A stretch of DNA of 64,000 nucleotides, taken from the NCBI GenBank assembly GCA_019359015.1, contig JAHHID010000002.1, forward strand, positions 62,001-126,000. Reading direction: 5' to 3'. Each line of letters opens with the position of its first letter. Positions within the stretch are counted from its first letter, which is position 1. Both the position numbers and the translations under genes were made by a program. Source of the stretch: Spirirestis rafaelensis WJT71-NPBG6. Its GTDB lineage: Bacteria > Cyanobacteriota > Cyanobacteriia > Cyanobacteriales > Nostocaceae. Under the pieces are notes generated by a model that did no database searches, had not been told where the DNA came from, and saw only the letters and a program-made list of their open reading frames with translations. Positions 9,552 to 18,561 of the stretch are shown here, piece by piece.

Positions 9552-10769
9552 TTATTCTTTCTTAGTACGCGCAGGCAGACTTTGTTCGTATAGCCCCACC
9601 CCTTCAGGGTATCGGGTAAAAGGAAGCAAAATCTCAAGAATGTCATGGTGTTGGTAACTGGTTTCGTCTAAGCTGGTGTTTTTCCACTTAACTCGAAACG
9701 CTTTTGAAACTTGTAAGGTGTGAAGTCTGTGATACCAACCATAGGCAATCAATTCTTCTGGATTATCTGATATTTCCAGAAAATTAGTTCCATACATTCC
9801 AGTTTTTTCGCTTCCTTTAACGATAAAATCATCATCGTCTACTGGGTGATAAGGACCGGCAATATTATCAGAAATATACCAATAGAGTGAAGAATTAGTT
9901 ACTCTTTTATGCTTTAATTTTTGCAGCCAATCTGGATTGAAAAACTGCTTAAAGCAAGAAAAGAATAAGTTATATTTACCGTTTTTATAAATGACTTGAG
10001 GTCGTTCTAAATGGTAATAGGGCCAATCTACAGTGTCTACAGGTGCTTCTACAGCAGGTGGTAGCAATTTGTAAGGACCAGTAATTTTGTCTGCGACTGC
10101 TAAACCAACACATCCTTGAAAATTACCAGTTACTCTAGAGCCGGCACAAATGAACATATAATAACTATTAGTTTGTTCATCCTTAAAAATATAAGGATCG
10201 CGCCAGTGTAAATGCTGTGTCCAGTTGCTGCGTCCATACCAAAGACCGTCAGTTTCTGGAGCTAATAAAGGGCGATCGCTATAACGTGAAAACTGTACGC
10301 CATCGGTTGATGTTGCTAAACCAATTGCTTCATTCCTGAGATGTGGTGGTTCTTTGCCACCAGCTGAATAAAATAAATAGTAAATACCATCTTCTTTATA
10401 GGTACAACCAGCACATACTCTTCCCGATTCCCAATAATTAGCTGGCTCTGGCTCTAGAATAGTTCCTAAATCCTCCCAGTGGTTCATATCAGTCGAAATC
10501 GCACCGCAGATGTTACTGATTGTCCACCAAGGGTCATGTCCTTCTACCCCTTTTAAGTAAAACATACGATAAATATCGCCATCTTTTAGTATCCAAGGGT
10601 CCCAAATCATCGGTTGACCCCGACGAAGCGATCGCAACCAGCCTGTGACAGTTTCGCCTATCTTAATTTGCAGAGGCTCAATTATGCCTGTTGGAGCCGA
10701 ATGGTTGTTTTCTATAGGTAGAGGTTCAAGAATACTGACAATTCTTTGTTGTAGTTTATTTAATTTCAT
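9552..10769 (-). CDS. Five-bladed beta-propeller glycoside hydrolase-like protein B (GH32/68/43-like)
   Basis: The product is 405 aa and cytoplasmic (no signal peptide). Three acidic motifs match the furanosidase superfamily: WDPW (Asp57, likely nucleophile), WRDP (Asp191, transition-state stabiliser) and LERP (Glu255, acid/base). RDP together with ERP resembles GH32/GH68 (sucrose and fructan enzymes) more than GH43, but the family cannot be fixed by eye. It is the downstream gene of a pair, starting 15 bp after the related protein A, so the two are almost certainly cotranscribed. The substrate is unknown; the neighbouring transporter and methyltransferase suggest a small glycoside. Confidence 0.75.
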   Translation of the reverse strand: MKLNKLQQRIVSILEPLPIENNHSAPTGIIEPLQIKIGETVTGWLRSLRRGQPMIWDPWILKDGDIYRMFYLKGVEGHDPWWTISNICGAISTDMNHWEDLGTILEPEPANYWESGRVCAGCTYKEDGIYYLFYSAGGKEPPHLRNEAIGLATSTDGVQFSRYSDRPLLAPETDGLWYGRSNWTQHLHWRDPYIFKDEQTNSYYMFICAGSRVTGNFQGCVGLAVADKITGPYKLLPPAVEAPVDTVDWPYYHLERPQVIYKNGKYNLFFSCFKQFFNPDWLQKLKHKRVTNSSLYWYISDNIAGPYHPVDDDDFIVKGSEKTGMYGTNFLEISDNPEELIAYGWYHRLHTLQVSKAFRVKWKNTSLDETSYQHHDILEILLPFTRYPEGVGLYEQSLPARTKKE

Positions 10770-10784
10770 TTGAATAAGAATTTG

Positions 10785-11831
10785 TTAATTGGTATCGTTA
10801 GAATCTAAGGGCTTAAAGTCTGATAAACTAATCGTGCCATCATCAGCAAAAGTCGCCCACTGCGGATCGGATATTCCTCCAACAAAGTGTCCGCCTTCAT
10901 CTTGTTTTCGGAAACCAAAGAACGCCGGGTTAGTTTCGGTTTCCGGGTTGACAAACTTACCAACATAGTAATTTTTGCATAGTATATTCGCAGATCCATC
11001 TTCCCAAGGAATGCGATCATAACTAACCTTGCTTCTATCTTCTATCGGCTGGGAACGGACGTAGTAAGTTACTCCTATTGGCACTTTACTAACAAAAAAA
11101 GGACTCCAATGAGGACCGAACAAAAGGTAAAAGCGCCAGTATCTACCATCATTCGTCTTGCGCCAAAAAACTTGCGGTACCTCCATCAAATAAAATTGAT
11201 CGCTCTGATATAAAATTTTATAGGGTTCATCTTGCCAATCCGACAAATTGGATGAAGTTGCAATTGCTATAACACCCCCCACATCCGCTGCCGACTCTCT
11301 AGGACGCGCACAAATAAAAGCATAATATTTTCCGTCTGTATCATCTTTAATAACATAAGGATCGCGCCAGTTACTGCCATCAAATTCACTTTTTATTCCC
11401 GGATTGGGAATAACAGGTTTTTTTAAAGTGGCAGGTGTTCTTGTCCAATTTCTTAAATCTTTTGAAGTAGCAACACCAATGTTTTGGGGTAAACGGCGTT
11501 CGTGAGGTGTTTCCACCAACAAATCTTCTTTGCGTCGCGCTGTATAGAACAGATAGTAAAGATTATCTTCTTGAATGATGCTTCCCGTCCAAATCGCCAG
11601 ATTATCCCAGAAATCTCCGTCTCTTTTTTCTAACACTGGCTTGTCTGGATCAATTTCTTTCCAACCAAAATCAGTGAGGACAGCATGACCAACTGATGCT
11701 AAACCGTGCCTTCTTTCGGCATTATAAGCACAAATTAGTTGTGAGGCTTGCAGGTAGAAAACGTGTAGTGTTTGCCCTTGCCAAGCGAACCAGAAATCCC
11801 AGCAATATTTATTCCGAGGATACCAAGTCAT
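10785..11831 (-). CDS. Five-bladed beta-propeller glycoside hydrolase-like protein A (GH32/68/43-like)
   Basis: The product is 348 aa, paralogous to the downstream protein B. The same three motifs are present: WDFW (Asp12), NWRDP (Asp157) and MEVP (Glu217), followed by blade-type repeats such as YYAFICARP. It lacks the N-terminal extension of protein B, so its first motif is very close to the start codon; the start could be a little upstream, but the stretch before ATG 11831 is A/T-rich and no better start was found. No signal peptide is visible. It is separated from the transporter gene by 113 bp and from protein B by 15 bp. Confidence 0.72.
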   Translation of the reverse strand: MTWYPRNKYCWDFWFAWQGQTLHVFYLQASQLICAYNAERRHGLASVGHAVLTDFGWKEIDPDKPVLEKRDGDFWDNLAIWTGSIIQEDNLYYLFYTARRKEDLLVETPHERRLPQNIGVATSKDLRNWTRTPATLKKPVIPNPGIKSEFDGSNWRDPYVIKDDTDGKYYAFICARPRESAADVGGVIAIATSSNLSDWQDEPYKILYQSDQFYLMEVPQVFWRKTNDGRYWRFYLLFGPHWSPFFVSKVPIGVTYYVRSQPIEDRSKVSYDRIPWEDGSANILCKNYYVGKFVNPETETNPAFFGFRKQDEGGHFVGGISDPQWATFADDGTISLSDFKPLDSNDTN

Positions 11832-11944
11832 AGATTTTTTTATTTAAATCGTGGTGAATTGAGGGTTGAAATTTAAACGCAGAGTAACACAAAGGTTAGC
11901 GTTGAGAAACGCAGAGGAATGTAAGTTATGTTCTTCGCGCTCAA

Positions 11945-13135
11945 TTACTCTTGCTCTAATTTAAGTAAAGGAATTAGAAACCAACATAAAGCTGTAAATC
12001 CTGCACTAATAATAACAAGAACTGAAGGTGAAACTCCCCAATCATATAAGTAACCACCAAAAATTGGACCTGGTTGTTTAGCAAAGATATATACAGACAT
12101 TAGCAATGCGTAAGTTGAGCCTTCCGCACCAACAGGACAAGCTCTAGCGGCGATTTCTAATACGCCCAGCATGGCTATCATGGCAAAAAAACCAAAAAAG
12201 ATACTTACCAAGATAGCGCTTTGCATATTAGATATAAACAACAAACCGAGTGTAGAGATAGCAGTTAATCCAATCGCCATATTTAGCAGCAACTTTCGGG
12301 AAATCTTCAAGGCGAAAATGCCAAACACAATCGCACCTAAAGCATTGGCAATTGCTTCGTATGTACCCAAAACACCTAAGGATTGTTTATCAAAGCTCAA
12401 AACATCTTGATAGTAATATATGATGTAATTGACCAGGGGGGGGACGAGAGTAAACTCAAGGCAAGCAATAAAGCCAACAACAGCTAGAAACTGCCGTGAT
12501 TTGACTGCTGTCCAAAGGGATTTCAGACTAGTTTGGACTAAAACTTTTTTTTCCTGCTTTTTTTCATCGCCAAGTAAGACGAAGGTTCCGATTAAACCAA
12601 TCAAGGGCACAATTGCATTAATGCCAAAAGCGATCGCTAAAGTAGAATTTTGAGCCAGCCAGCCGCTAATATAATATAAAAGCGCTTTCCCAAAACCAAG
12701 AGCAGTCCATTGAGCCGCTTGTAAACCAGCAGTGTTATCAAAAATCCTGCCTTGAACGACCATGATTTTATCTGTAAGTACGTCGCTAAAGGCTATGGAT
12801 AGATTGACTAAAGTTATAGCGATCGCCAGCAGGTTAATCGTGTAAGATTGAATGCCAGCTAATCCTAAGAAGACTCCTAGCGCTAGCGTGTAACAGATAA
12901 AGAAATAGCTTTTGAACTGATAGCCAAATATCGGAATCGCATCCCCAATGATTCCGTAAAGTGGTCTAATCATCCAAGGAGTAAAAACTAAACTGCTAAA
13001 GCTTGCCAACTGTGCCGGTGAAAGTTGAAGGCTTTCTTTAAGATAAATAGTAAGCGGAAGACCGAAAAGTCCTGGATTACTTCCGTAAGTTTGAATTAAA
13101 TAAAACAGAACCATGATGCAGATAACTCGCCGCAT
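11945..13135 (-). CDS. BT1 (folate/biopterin)-like MFS transporter
   Basis: The product is 396 aa with about 12 hydrophobic segments. BT1-type signatures are visible: FTPWMIRPLYGIIGDAIPIFG near residue 50-75 and the acidic SIAFSDVLTDKIMV segment near 115-130. The family carries folates, pterins or other small molecules across membranes; in cyanobacteria most members are uncharacterised. It is in the same orientation as the flanking methyltransferase and glycoside hydrolase-like genes, with 113 bp and about 215 bp gaps. Export or uptake of the cluster's product is a reasonable guess, not shown by the sequence. Confidence 0.8.
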   Translation of the reverse strand: MRRVICIMVLFYLIQTYGSNPGLFGLPLTIYLKESLQLSPAQLASFSSLVFTPWMIRPLYGIIGDAIPIFGYQFKSYFFICYTLALGVFLGLAGIQSYTINLLAIAITLVNLSIAFSDVLTDKIMVVQGRIFDNTAGLQAAQWTALGFGKALLYYISGWLAQNSTLAIAFGINAIVPLIGLIGTFVLLGDEKKQEKKVLVQTSLKSLWTAVKSRQFLAVVGFIACLEFTLVPPLVNYIIYYYQDVLSFDKQSLGVLGTYEAIANALGAIVFGIFALKISRKLLLNMAIGLTAISTLGLLFISNMQSAILVSIFFGFFAMIAMLGVLEIAARACPVGAEGSTYALLMSVYIFAKQPGPIFGGYLYDWGVSPSVLVIISAGFTALCWFLIPLLKLEQE

Positions 13136-13240
13136 TACCTTTTATCCCTTAGTATTGTTGCAGCATTAAACGCGATCGCGCATTTTACTTTCTTCCCCCT
13201 ACAAGATTACCTAAATTTTGTTTAACGAACCGCCAAAGCG

Positions 13241-13302
13241 CCTTCTCTTTCCTTCGGGACGCTGCGCGAACGCCAACGCGCAGCGTCTCCCTTAGGAGAA
13301 GG
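13241..13302. repeat. Compound hairpin repeat
   Basis: An 11-bp perfect inner stem (GACGCTGCGCG at 13258-13268 and its complement at 13277-13287) is flanked by a partial outer stem (CCTTCTC / GAGAAGG). No T-run follows. It resembles dispersed cyanobacterial palindromic repeats; a related CCTTCTCCC/GGGAGAAGG hairpin occurs at 56221-56241. Confidence 0.6.
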
Positions 13303-13350
13303 AAGCCAAGAAAAGAGGTAATAAGTAATCTTCAGCCAAGAAGAAAGTAA

Positions 13351-14409
13351 TTAAGACGCTAAACCAAATTCCATCGCTGAGAGGTTGGTTTCGGTGTCAA
13401 CTACTTTCTCTAACACAAATCCACTCTTCTCAAACAACTTTTGAAATTCTTGCCGCGTGCGCCATCCGCCCCCCGGCACTGCTACATTAATTTGTACGGC
13501 AAAAATTCCCGGCATAATACCATCGGGAGCAACTTTCGGCTCATCTAAATCGGGGACGAAAGCCTGCAAAAGAATTATTTTTCCGTGCGGTGGTAGCGCT
13601 TGCTTGCAGTTATGCAAGATTTTCATCGCGTCTTCGTCATTCCACGCTGAAATAAAATACTTCATGACGATCGCATCCGCACCTTTGGGCACTTCTACAA
13701 ACACATCCCCTGTGATGATTTGCACTGCATCTTTATCAATTCCTTGCTTTTCTAAATAAGCTGGTGCAGTTTCGGCTACATAAGGCACATCAAATAATAT
13801 TCCTTTACAGCCAAACTGCTTGACAATCCGCGCAATTAGTCCACCCTGTCCGCCGCCAACGTCCATCACGGTATTAAAGCGGCTAAAGTCATAAACATCC
13901 ATCAAGGCATCAACGGCGTGAATTGTCAAGTAACTCATGGCATTGATGAAAACATCACCACTCCATTCGTTGTCTTGGCAAAACTCGTAAACACCTTTAC
14001 CGTTTGCTCTTTCAAATGGCACTTCGCCGGTATGCAAAGCATCTTCAAGGACTTTCCAAGCATCCCACTGAGCGGGTTCGGTGATGTGCATGGCAAAATG
14101 ACCCATCGAAGGACCTTTGTTGGTGACAAGCAAATCTGAGAGTTCAGTAGAAGCAAAAACTCGTCCTGGCTTTTGCTCTAACACGTCTAAATGAGCTAAA
14201 GCACGAAGGATGAAATAAAGTCTTTCAGGTTTGGTATTTGTCTTTTCGGCTATAGTTTCAAGACTCTGCTCTCCTTCGTCTTGAAGCAGGTTAAATATCC
14301 CTAAGCGGGTAGCAATATAAATACACTGGCTTTTTATGAAAGCCAAAACCATATCAAAAAGTTTTTTCTTAGCTTCGATTGAAGAAGTGTTAACTGGTGT
14401 GGTTGTCAT
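13351..14409 (-). CDS. SAM-dependent O-methyltransferase (dimerising plant/hydroxyneurosporene type)
   Basis: The product is 352 aa. An N-terminal winged-helix dimerisation domain (about 10-110, LGIFNLLQDEGEQSLETIAEKT) precedes a class I Rossmann domain with the SAM motif DVGGGQGGLIARIVKQF near 185 and LFDVPYVAE after it. Conserved AWNDEDAMKILHNCKQAL and a GGGWRTRQEFQKLFEKSGF end are typical of small-molecule O-methyltransferases such as CrtF and acetylserotonin methyltransferase. The substrate is unknown. It is the first gene of the leftward accessory block with the BT1-like transporter and two glycoside hydrolase-like genes. Confidence 0.87.
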   Translation of the reverse strand: MTTTPVNTSSIEAKKKLFDMVLAFIKSQCIYIATRLGIFNLLQDEGEQSLETIAEKTNTKPERLYFILRALAHLDVLEQKPGRVFASTELSDLLVTNKGPSMGHFAMHITEPAQWDAWKVLEDALHTGEVPFERANGKGVYEFCQDNEWSGDVFINAMSYLTIHAVDALMDVYDFSRFNTVMDVGGGQGGLIARIVKQFGCKGILFDVPYVAETAPAYLEKQGIDKDAVQIITGDVFVEVPKGADAIVMKYFISAWNDEDAMKILHNCKQALPPHGKIILLQAFVPDLDEPKVAPDGIMPGIFAVQINVAVPGGGWRTRQEFQKLFEKSGFVLEKVVDTETNLSAMEFGLAS

Positions 14410-14840
14410 TTTTTATATAAAAATCTTTGTTTGGTTTGTGAAAAGCATTATACCGGCATTTTTGGCTAAAATCTCGCTCCAATTTATGAAGGCGATGCGG
14501 AGTACAGCAACAAGCGCGGAATTCGCTTTTTCTGTGCTATGCATTAATTTTCTTATGTGTTGCATCTGTTAAAATTCCCGTCAAAATAATTACCGATTGT
14601 TTGATTTTGTTATCCTTTCACTGTGACTTACAGTCCCAGTCTCCGGGTAGAAGTTAATTAAAAAGGTCTAATTAAAACTAGTGTTTTAAGTAAATTTATT
14701 TACTTAAAAATGTAAATATTAGTGTTTTTCTCGTAAAGGTGCAATATATCAGCTTTCGCACTCCGCATTTGTACCAATAAAGACGAAACTTATAGGCGCA
14801 GGAGTGCCAAGATAGGTAATAGAAGGATATTAAAGCTCGT
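14410..14840. other. 431-bp divergent spacer between methyltransferase and SagB-type genes
   Basis: No gene is seen. The region is AT-rich and probably holds the promoters of both flanking genes. It contains the 12-2-12 inverted repeat at 14684-14709. Confidence 0.6.
14684..14709. promoter_or_regulatory. 12-2-12 perfect inverted repeat, candidate operator
   Basis: TTTTAAGTAAAT and ATTTACTTAAAA are exact complements separated by TT. It lies about 130 bp upstream of the SagB-type gene in the divergent spacer. Symmetry and position fit a dimeric regulator site; the binding protein is unknown. Confidence 0.45.
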
Positions 14841-16373
14841 ATGCCAGAACTACGCCAATCAATTGCCCAGCACTACCACGATCGCACTAAATACGATCCC
14901 CAAACACTTGCCTCGAAAAGTCACAGTATTGACTGGGCAAAGCAGCCTGTGCCTTTCAAAGAGTACAAAATTGGCTCTTCCTTCGATCTCAAACCCTACA
15001 TTCAAGAAAAACCAGACGAATTTGCCGATAACCCAGATGCTCAATGGTGGCAAAGACTTTCGCGACTGCTGTTTTGCAGTTATGGGCTAACGGCGAAAAT
15101 GCCTTCGATGGGAAGCACAGTTTATCTGCGATCCGCACCGAGTGCAGGTGGATTATATCCCGCTGAGGTGTATGTAGTTTCTCGTGGTACGCCGTTGTTG
15201 CCACCTGGATTATATAATTACCAATGTCGCGATCATTCGCTAATGCATTATTGGGAAAGTGATGTTTGGCAAACTTTGCAATCAGCTTGTTTGTGGCATC
15301 CCACATTAGAAAATACCCAAATAGCGATTATCATCACTGCGGTTTTCTATCGTTCGCAGTGGCGTTATGAAGATAGAGCTTATCGCCGGATTTTTCTCGA
15401 TTCCGGACACCTTTTAGGCAATATTGAGTTAGCTAGTGCTATTAGTGATTATCGCCCCCATTTAATCGGCGGTTTTGTAGATGAAGCGGTAAACGAACTA
15501 CTTTATATCGATTCACAACAAGAAGGAGCAGTAGCTGTTCTTGCTCTGGCTGATTTGTTGGATGTTAAACAAAATCTGCCTTTAGGACGAACCGCTTTAC
15601 CATCCGCTACCGAAATTGATTATCCGCAAATACCCGATGGCGAACTGTTGAGATATTTCCACACCTCCACACAAATCTTACCAGCCACCACTGGCAAGCT
15701 CAACTTACCAGAGCTAAAACAAGAAAAATCTCTCGAAGATAAATACAACTTTCCTTTTTGTCAAAAAATTCCTACCGCTACGACGCCCATCGACTGGGGA
15801 AAGAAGCTAGACGAACTGGAAATCAACATCCTGAAGCGACGTTCTACCCGTGCTTACAGCGGTAGCCATTTAACTTTTGATGAACTGAAAGCTTTACTCA
15901 ATTTTACTTACCAACCGAAAAGTTACATCGACCAAGGTTTAGATCCAGATCCAGACTACTTTGATTTGAATCTAATCGAAACATTTATCGTCGTCTCTGG
16001 GGTGAAAGGACTTGACGCAGGCTGTTATTATTACGCACCAAAAGCGCAAGAATTAAGACAAATTCGCTTTAAAAACTTCCAGCGAGAGTTACACTATCTC
16101 TGCTTGGGGCAAGAATTAGGGCGCGATGCTGCTGCGGTGCTTTTCCATACAGCAGATTTGAAAAACGCCGTGGCTCAGTATGGCGATCGCGTTTACCGCT
16201 ATTTACATATGGATGCTGGTCATTTGGGGCAAAGGCTGAATTTAGCGGCTATTCGCTTAAATTTGGGCGTCAGCGGTATCGGTGGCTTCTTTGACGACCA
16301 TGTGAATGAAGTATTAGGTATTCCTGCTGATGAGGCAGTTGTTTACATCACGACTTTGGGAAGACCGAGGTAA
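14841..16373 (+). CDS. SagB/ThcOx-family dehydrogenase, two nitroreductase-like domains
   Basis: The product is 510 aa made of two tandem FMN-type nitroreductase folds. Domain 1 (about 50-245) has RSAPSAGGLYPAEVYVV and a dimer-side FLDSGHLLGNIELAS; domain 2 (about 325-508) has LKRRSTRAYSGSHLTFDELK, YLHMDAGHLGQRLNLAA and GIGGFFDDHVNEVLGI. SagB-type enzymes oxidise azolines to azoles in peptide natural products, but stand-alone cyanobacterial members are common and unassigned. No YcaO cyclodehydratase or precursor peptide is seen nearby, so an azole-forming role is not supported. It is divergent from the methyltransferase gene. Confidence 0.85.
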   Translation: MPELRQSIAQHYHDRTKYDPQTLASKSHSIDWAKQPVPFKEYKIGSSFDLKPYIQEKPDEFADNPDAQWWQRLSRLLFCSYGLTAKMPSMGSTVYLRSAPSAGGLYPAEVYVVSRGTPLLPPGLYNYQCRDHSLMHYWESDVWQTLQSACLWHPTLENTQIAIIITAVFYRSQWRYEDRAYRRIFLDSGHLLGNIELASAISDYRPHLIGGFVDEAVNELLYIDSQQEGAVAVLALADLLDVKQNLPLGRTALPSATEIDYPQIPDGELLRYFHTSTQILPATTGKLNLPELKQEKSLEDKYNFPFCQKIPTATTPIDWGKKLDELEINILKRRSTRAYSGSHLTFDELKALLNFTYQPKSYIDQGLDPDPDYFDLNLIETFIVVSGVKGLDAGCYYYAPKAQELRQIRFKNFQRELHYLCLGQELGRDAAAVLFHTADLKNAVAQYGDRVYRYLHMDAGHLGQRLNLAAIRLNLGVSGIGGFFDDHVNEVLGIPADEAVVYITTLGRPR

Positions 16374-16446
16374 AACTTCAAATTAGGGCGATCGCATGAA
16401 AATTTTCACATCATTAGGCGATCGCTCATGCCGCAGTACCGCTAAT

Positions 16447-16728
16447 TTACTCCTTCTCAAAAATCTGGGAAAGTCTATTTTTCATTTCTTGCACTTGCCC
16501 ATCACTCTTAGGTATTGCCAACAGATGAACTTCAATTTCTGTCACATTCTTAATCCGAGTGGTCTTTTCCCAAAGCCTTCTTTCTTTCTCAGATTCATTT
16601 TCGTAACGAAATGTTACCGTTTCTTGACTTACATCTAAGATTTCGACGTTTTTTAACCAGCCGTTACTGCTTTTGACAAAAAGCCAAACATTAGGCTGAC
16701 CAATAAGTTCTCGAAGTTTATTCTCCAT
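16447..16728 (-). CDS. Hypothetical protein, 93 aa (DUF6679-like)
   Basis: A short protein with a beta-rich Trp-containing core (VWLFVKSSNGWLKNVEILDV, TVTFRYE) and a charged C-terminal helix. It resembles short cyanobacterial proteins of the DUF6679 type, whose function is unknown. It starts at ATG 16728 and lies alone, convergent with the SagB-type gene. No signal peptide or membrane segment is present. The family match is from memory of the motif pattern and should be treated as tentative. Confidence 0.65.
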   Translation of the reverse strand: MENKLRELIGQPNVWLFVKSSNGWLKNVEILDVSQETVTFRYENESEKERRLWEKTTRIKNVTEIEVHLLAIPKSDGQVQEMKNRLSQIFEKE

Positions 16729-17055
16729 ACAAATAATTCTTGGAATAAACGAAATTACTACGTTGAATAAAGACTGTCAATCTAGCTTAAGTCTTATTTT
16801 TACTACATTTTTTGAATTTTGAAAAGCTTTTTAACAAATTATTTCTACCTATAGATACAGGACTTACACAAAAATTGCGCCTGTTCCTTGATTTATCGAA
16901 CTACCTTTTCTGCGAAACGCTGCCAAGAGCGCCGATAATTCGTAGAGTGTGCGTAAGTCCTAAGTGTCAAGCACTTACTTGGGTGAAGGGTAAGGCTGAT
17001 TTTTCGCTAAGTTAGAGATTCCCTACCTTGAAGGAATACAACCTGGAGATTTACT
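16729..17055. other. 327-bp spacer holding a family B MITE-like element
   Basis: Apart from the MITE-like element at 16859-16961, nothing is recognised. The part after the element contains the ribosome site of the acyltransferase gene. Confidence 0.5.
16859..16961. mobile_element. MITE-like element, family B copy 1
   Basis: A 103-bp non-coding element with ends AGGACTTACACA and TGCGTAAGTCCT, inverted repeats matching at 11 of 12 positions. A second member with the same ends but a different interior lies at 49021-49170. It carries no gene. Confidence 0.6.
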
Positions 17056-18444
17056 TTGCCGCATCCGATTGAACGCGCTCAACCACGTCTAGAATTTATC
17101 CCACAGCGCTTTAATTTGCTTGTATACTATACTGTCAAAGCGCTTTTGCCAGTGTTGCAGCGCTTTCGGCTTCGACCGTGGCTTCCTGCGGGTATCGCAC
17201 AGATTGAAACTGTGAATGTAGAGACATTAGTCAATCTCTACGAAAAATTTCAAAACGGTAAAATTCGCTTTTTAATGGCGTTTCGCCACTCTGAGGTTGA
17301 CGATCCCCTCTCGATGATGTATTTGCTCTCTAAGGCTGTACCGAGGGTAGCGCGTCAACAAAATATCTCATTACAATACCCCGCTCACTCTTACTTTCTC
17401 TATGACCGGGGGATGACTCTGTGGGCTGGAAACTGGCTGGGCTGGATGTTGTCTGGCTTGGGAGGGTTATCGATTTATCGAGGTAAGCGACTGGATCGAG
17501 TTGGCTTGCGAACCGCGCGGGATTTGTTTGCCAATGGCAAGTTGCCTATTAGTGTAGCGCCAGAAGGAGGCACTAATGGACATAGTGAAATTGTCAGTCC
17601 TTTAGAACCTGGAGTTTCTCAGTTAGGCTTTTGGTGTGCAGAAGATTTGGCGAAAGCTAATCGTTCTGAGGAAGTTTTGATTGTGCCGATCGCTATTCAA
17701 TATTCTTACATTAATCCACGTTGGGAAAAACTCGATTCGCTTTTGAGTAAGTTAGAAGCTGATAGCGGTTTGTCAGTGCAGCCAATTGGTGAATCAATTG
17801 AGAGAGAAAAACTTTTTCAGGAGCGAATTTTGCGGCTTGGTGAACATGTGCTTTCGCAGATGGAACAATTTAGCGATCGCTTTTATCATCAAAGCAAACC
17901 AACTGCTGACTCTAATCAAGATATTGATACTCGGCTACAGGCAATATTAAATAAAGGATTACAAGCAGCAGAACAATATTTTAATCTGGAAAGTGAAGGA
18001 ACAGTAATTGAACGATGTCGCCGCATCGAGTCCGCCGGCTGGGAAGATATTTACCGAGCAGATTTACCAGATTTAAATAATTTATCGCCTTTACATCGCG
18101 GCTTGGCAGATTGGATTGCCGAAGAAGCATCTCTGCGAATGCTACATATGCGTTTAGCAGAGAGTTTTGTAGCAGTGACAGCAAATTATGTCAAAGAAAA
18201 GCCTACTTTTGAAAGATTTGCAGAAACATCTTTAATTCTGTTTGATTTAATTTGCCGCATTAAAGGAGATAAAAACCCTGCAAGACCTCGCTTAGGTTGG
18301 CGAAAATCGCGGGTAACAATAGGTGAGCCAATTTCAGTTACAGAACGTTTTTCAAGTTATCAAAAAAATCGCGTTGGCGCGAGACAAGGAGTTGATGATT
18401 TGAAGCGAGATTTGCAAACAGCGTTAGAGAAGATGATTTCGTGA
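17056..18444 (+). CDS. Lysophospholipid acyltransferase (PlsC-like) family protein
   Basis: The product is 462 aa. The acyltransferase signatures are visible: the HX4D motif in FRHSEVDD (about residue 78) and the APEGGTNGHSE block near 175. PlsC-like enzymes move an acyl group to lysophosphatidic acid or a related lipid at the membrane. The protein is about twice the usual PlsC length; the C-terminal half (about 250-460) is helical and of unknown role. The start is TTG 17056, supported by GGAG about 9 bases upstream and by the lack of an upstream ATG in frame. It converges with the glycosyltransferase gene. Confidence 0.85.
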   Translation: MPHPIERAQPRLEFIPQRFNLLVYYTVKALLPVLQRFRLRPWLPAGIAQIETVNVETLVNLYEKFQNGKIRFLMAFRHSEVDDPLSMMYLLSKAVPRVARQQNISLQYPAHSYFLYDRGMTLWAGNWLGWMLSGLGGLSIYRGKRLDRVGLRTARDLFANGKLPISVAPEGGTNGHSEIVSPLEPGVSQLGFWCAEDLAKANRSEEVLIVPIAIQYSYINPRWEKLDSLLSKLEADSGLSVQPIGESIEREKLFQERILRLGEHVLSQMEQFSDRFYHQSKPTADSNQDIDTRLQAILNKGLQAAEQYFNLESEGTVIERCRRIESAGWEDIYRADLPDLNNLSPLHRGLADWIAEEASLRMLHMRLAESFVAVTANYVKEKPTFERFAETSLILFDLICRIKGDKNPARPRLGWRKSRVTIGEPISVTERFSSYQKNRVGARQGVDDLKRDLQTALEKMIS

Positions 18445-18561
18445 AATCACTAGGAGATAGAGAGGAAAAAGTTATCGCTTTAGGAAAGCATTTTAATAAC
18501 TTTAGTTATTATTACGAGCTTACGTTGAATTTAGTTATCCTACTTATTGCAATACAAAATG

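Noticed and set aside
14841-16373. Azole-containing peptide (TOMM) cluster
   Set aside because: A SagB-type enzyme is present, but no YcaO, E1-like protein or precursor peptide is visible nearby.
16396-16638. 80-aa plus-strand frame
   Set aside because: Overlaps the better supported 93-aa minus-strand gene at 16447-16728.
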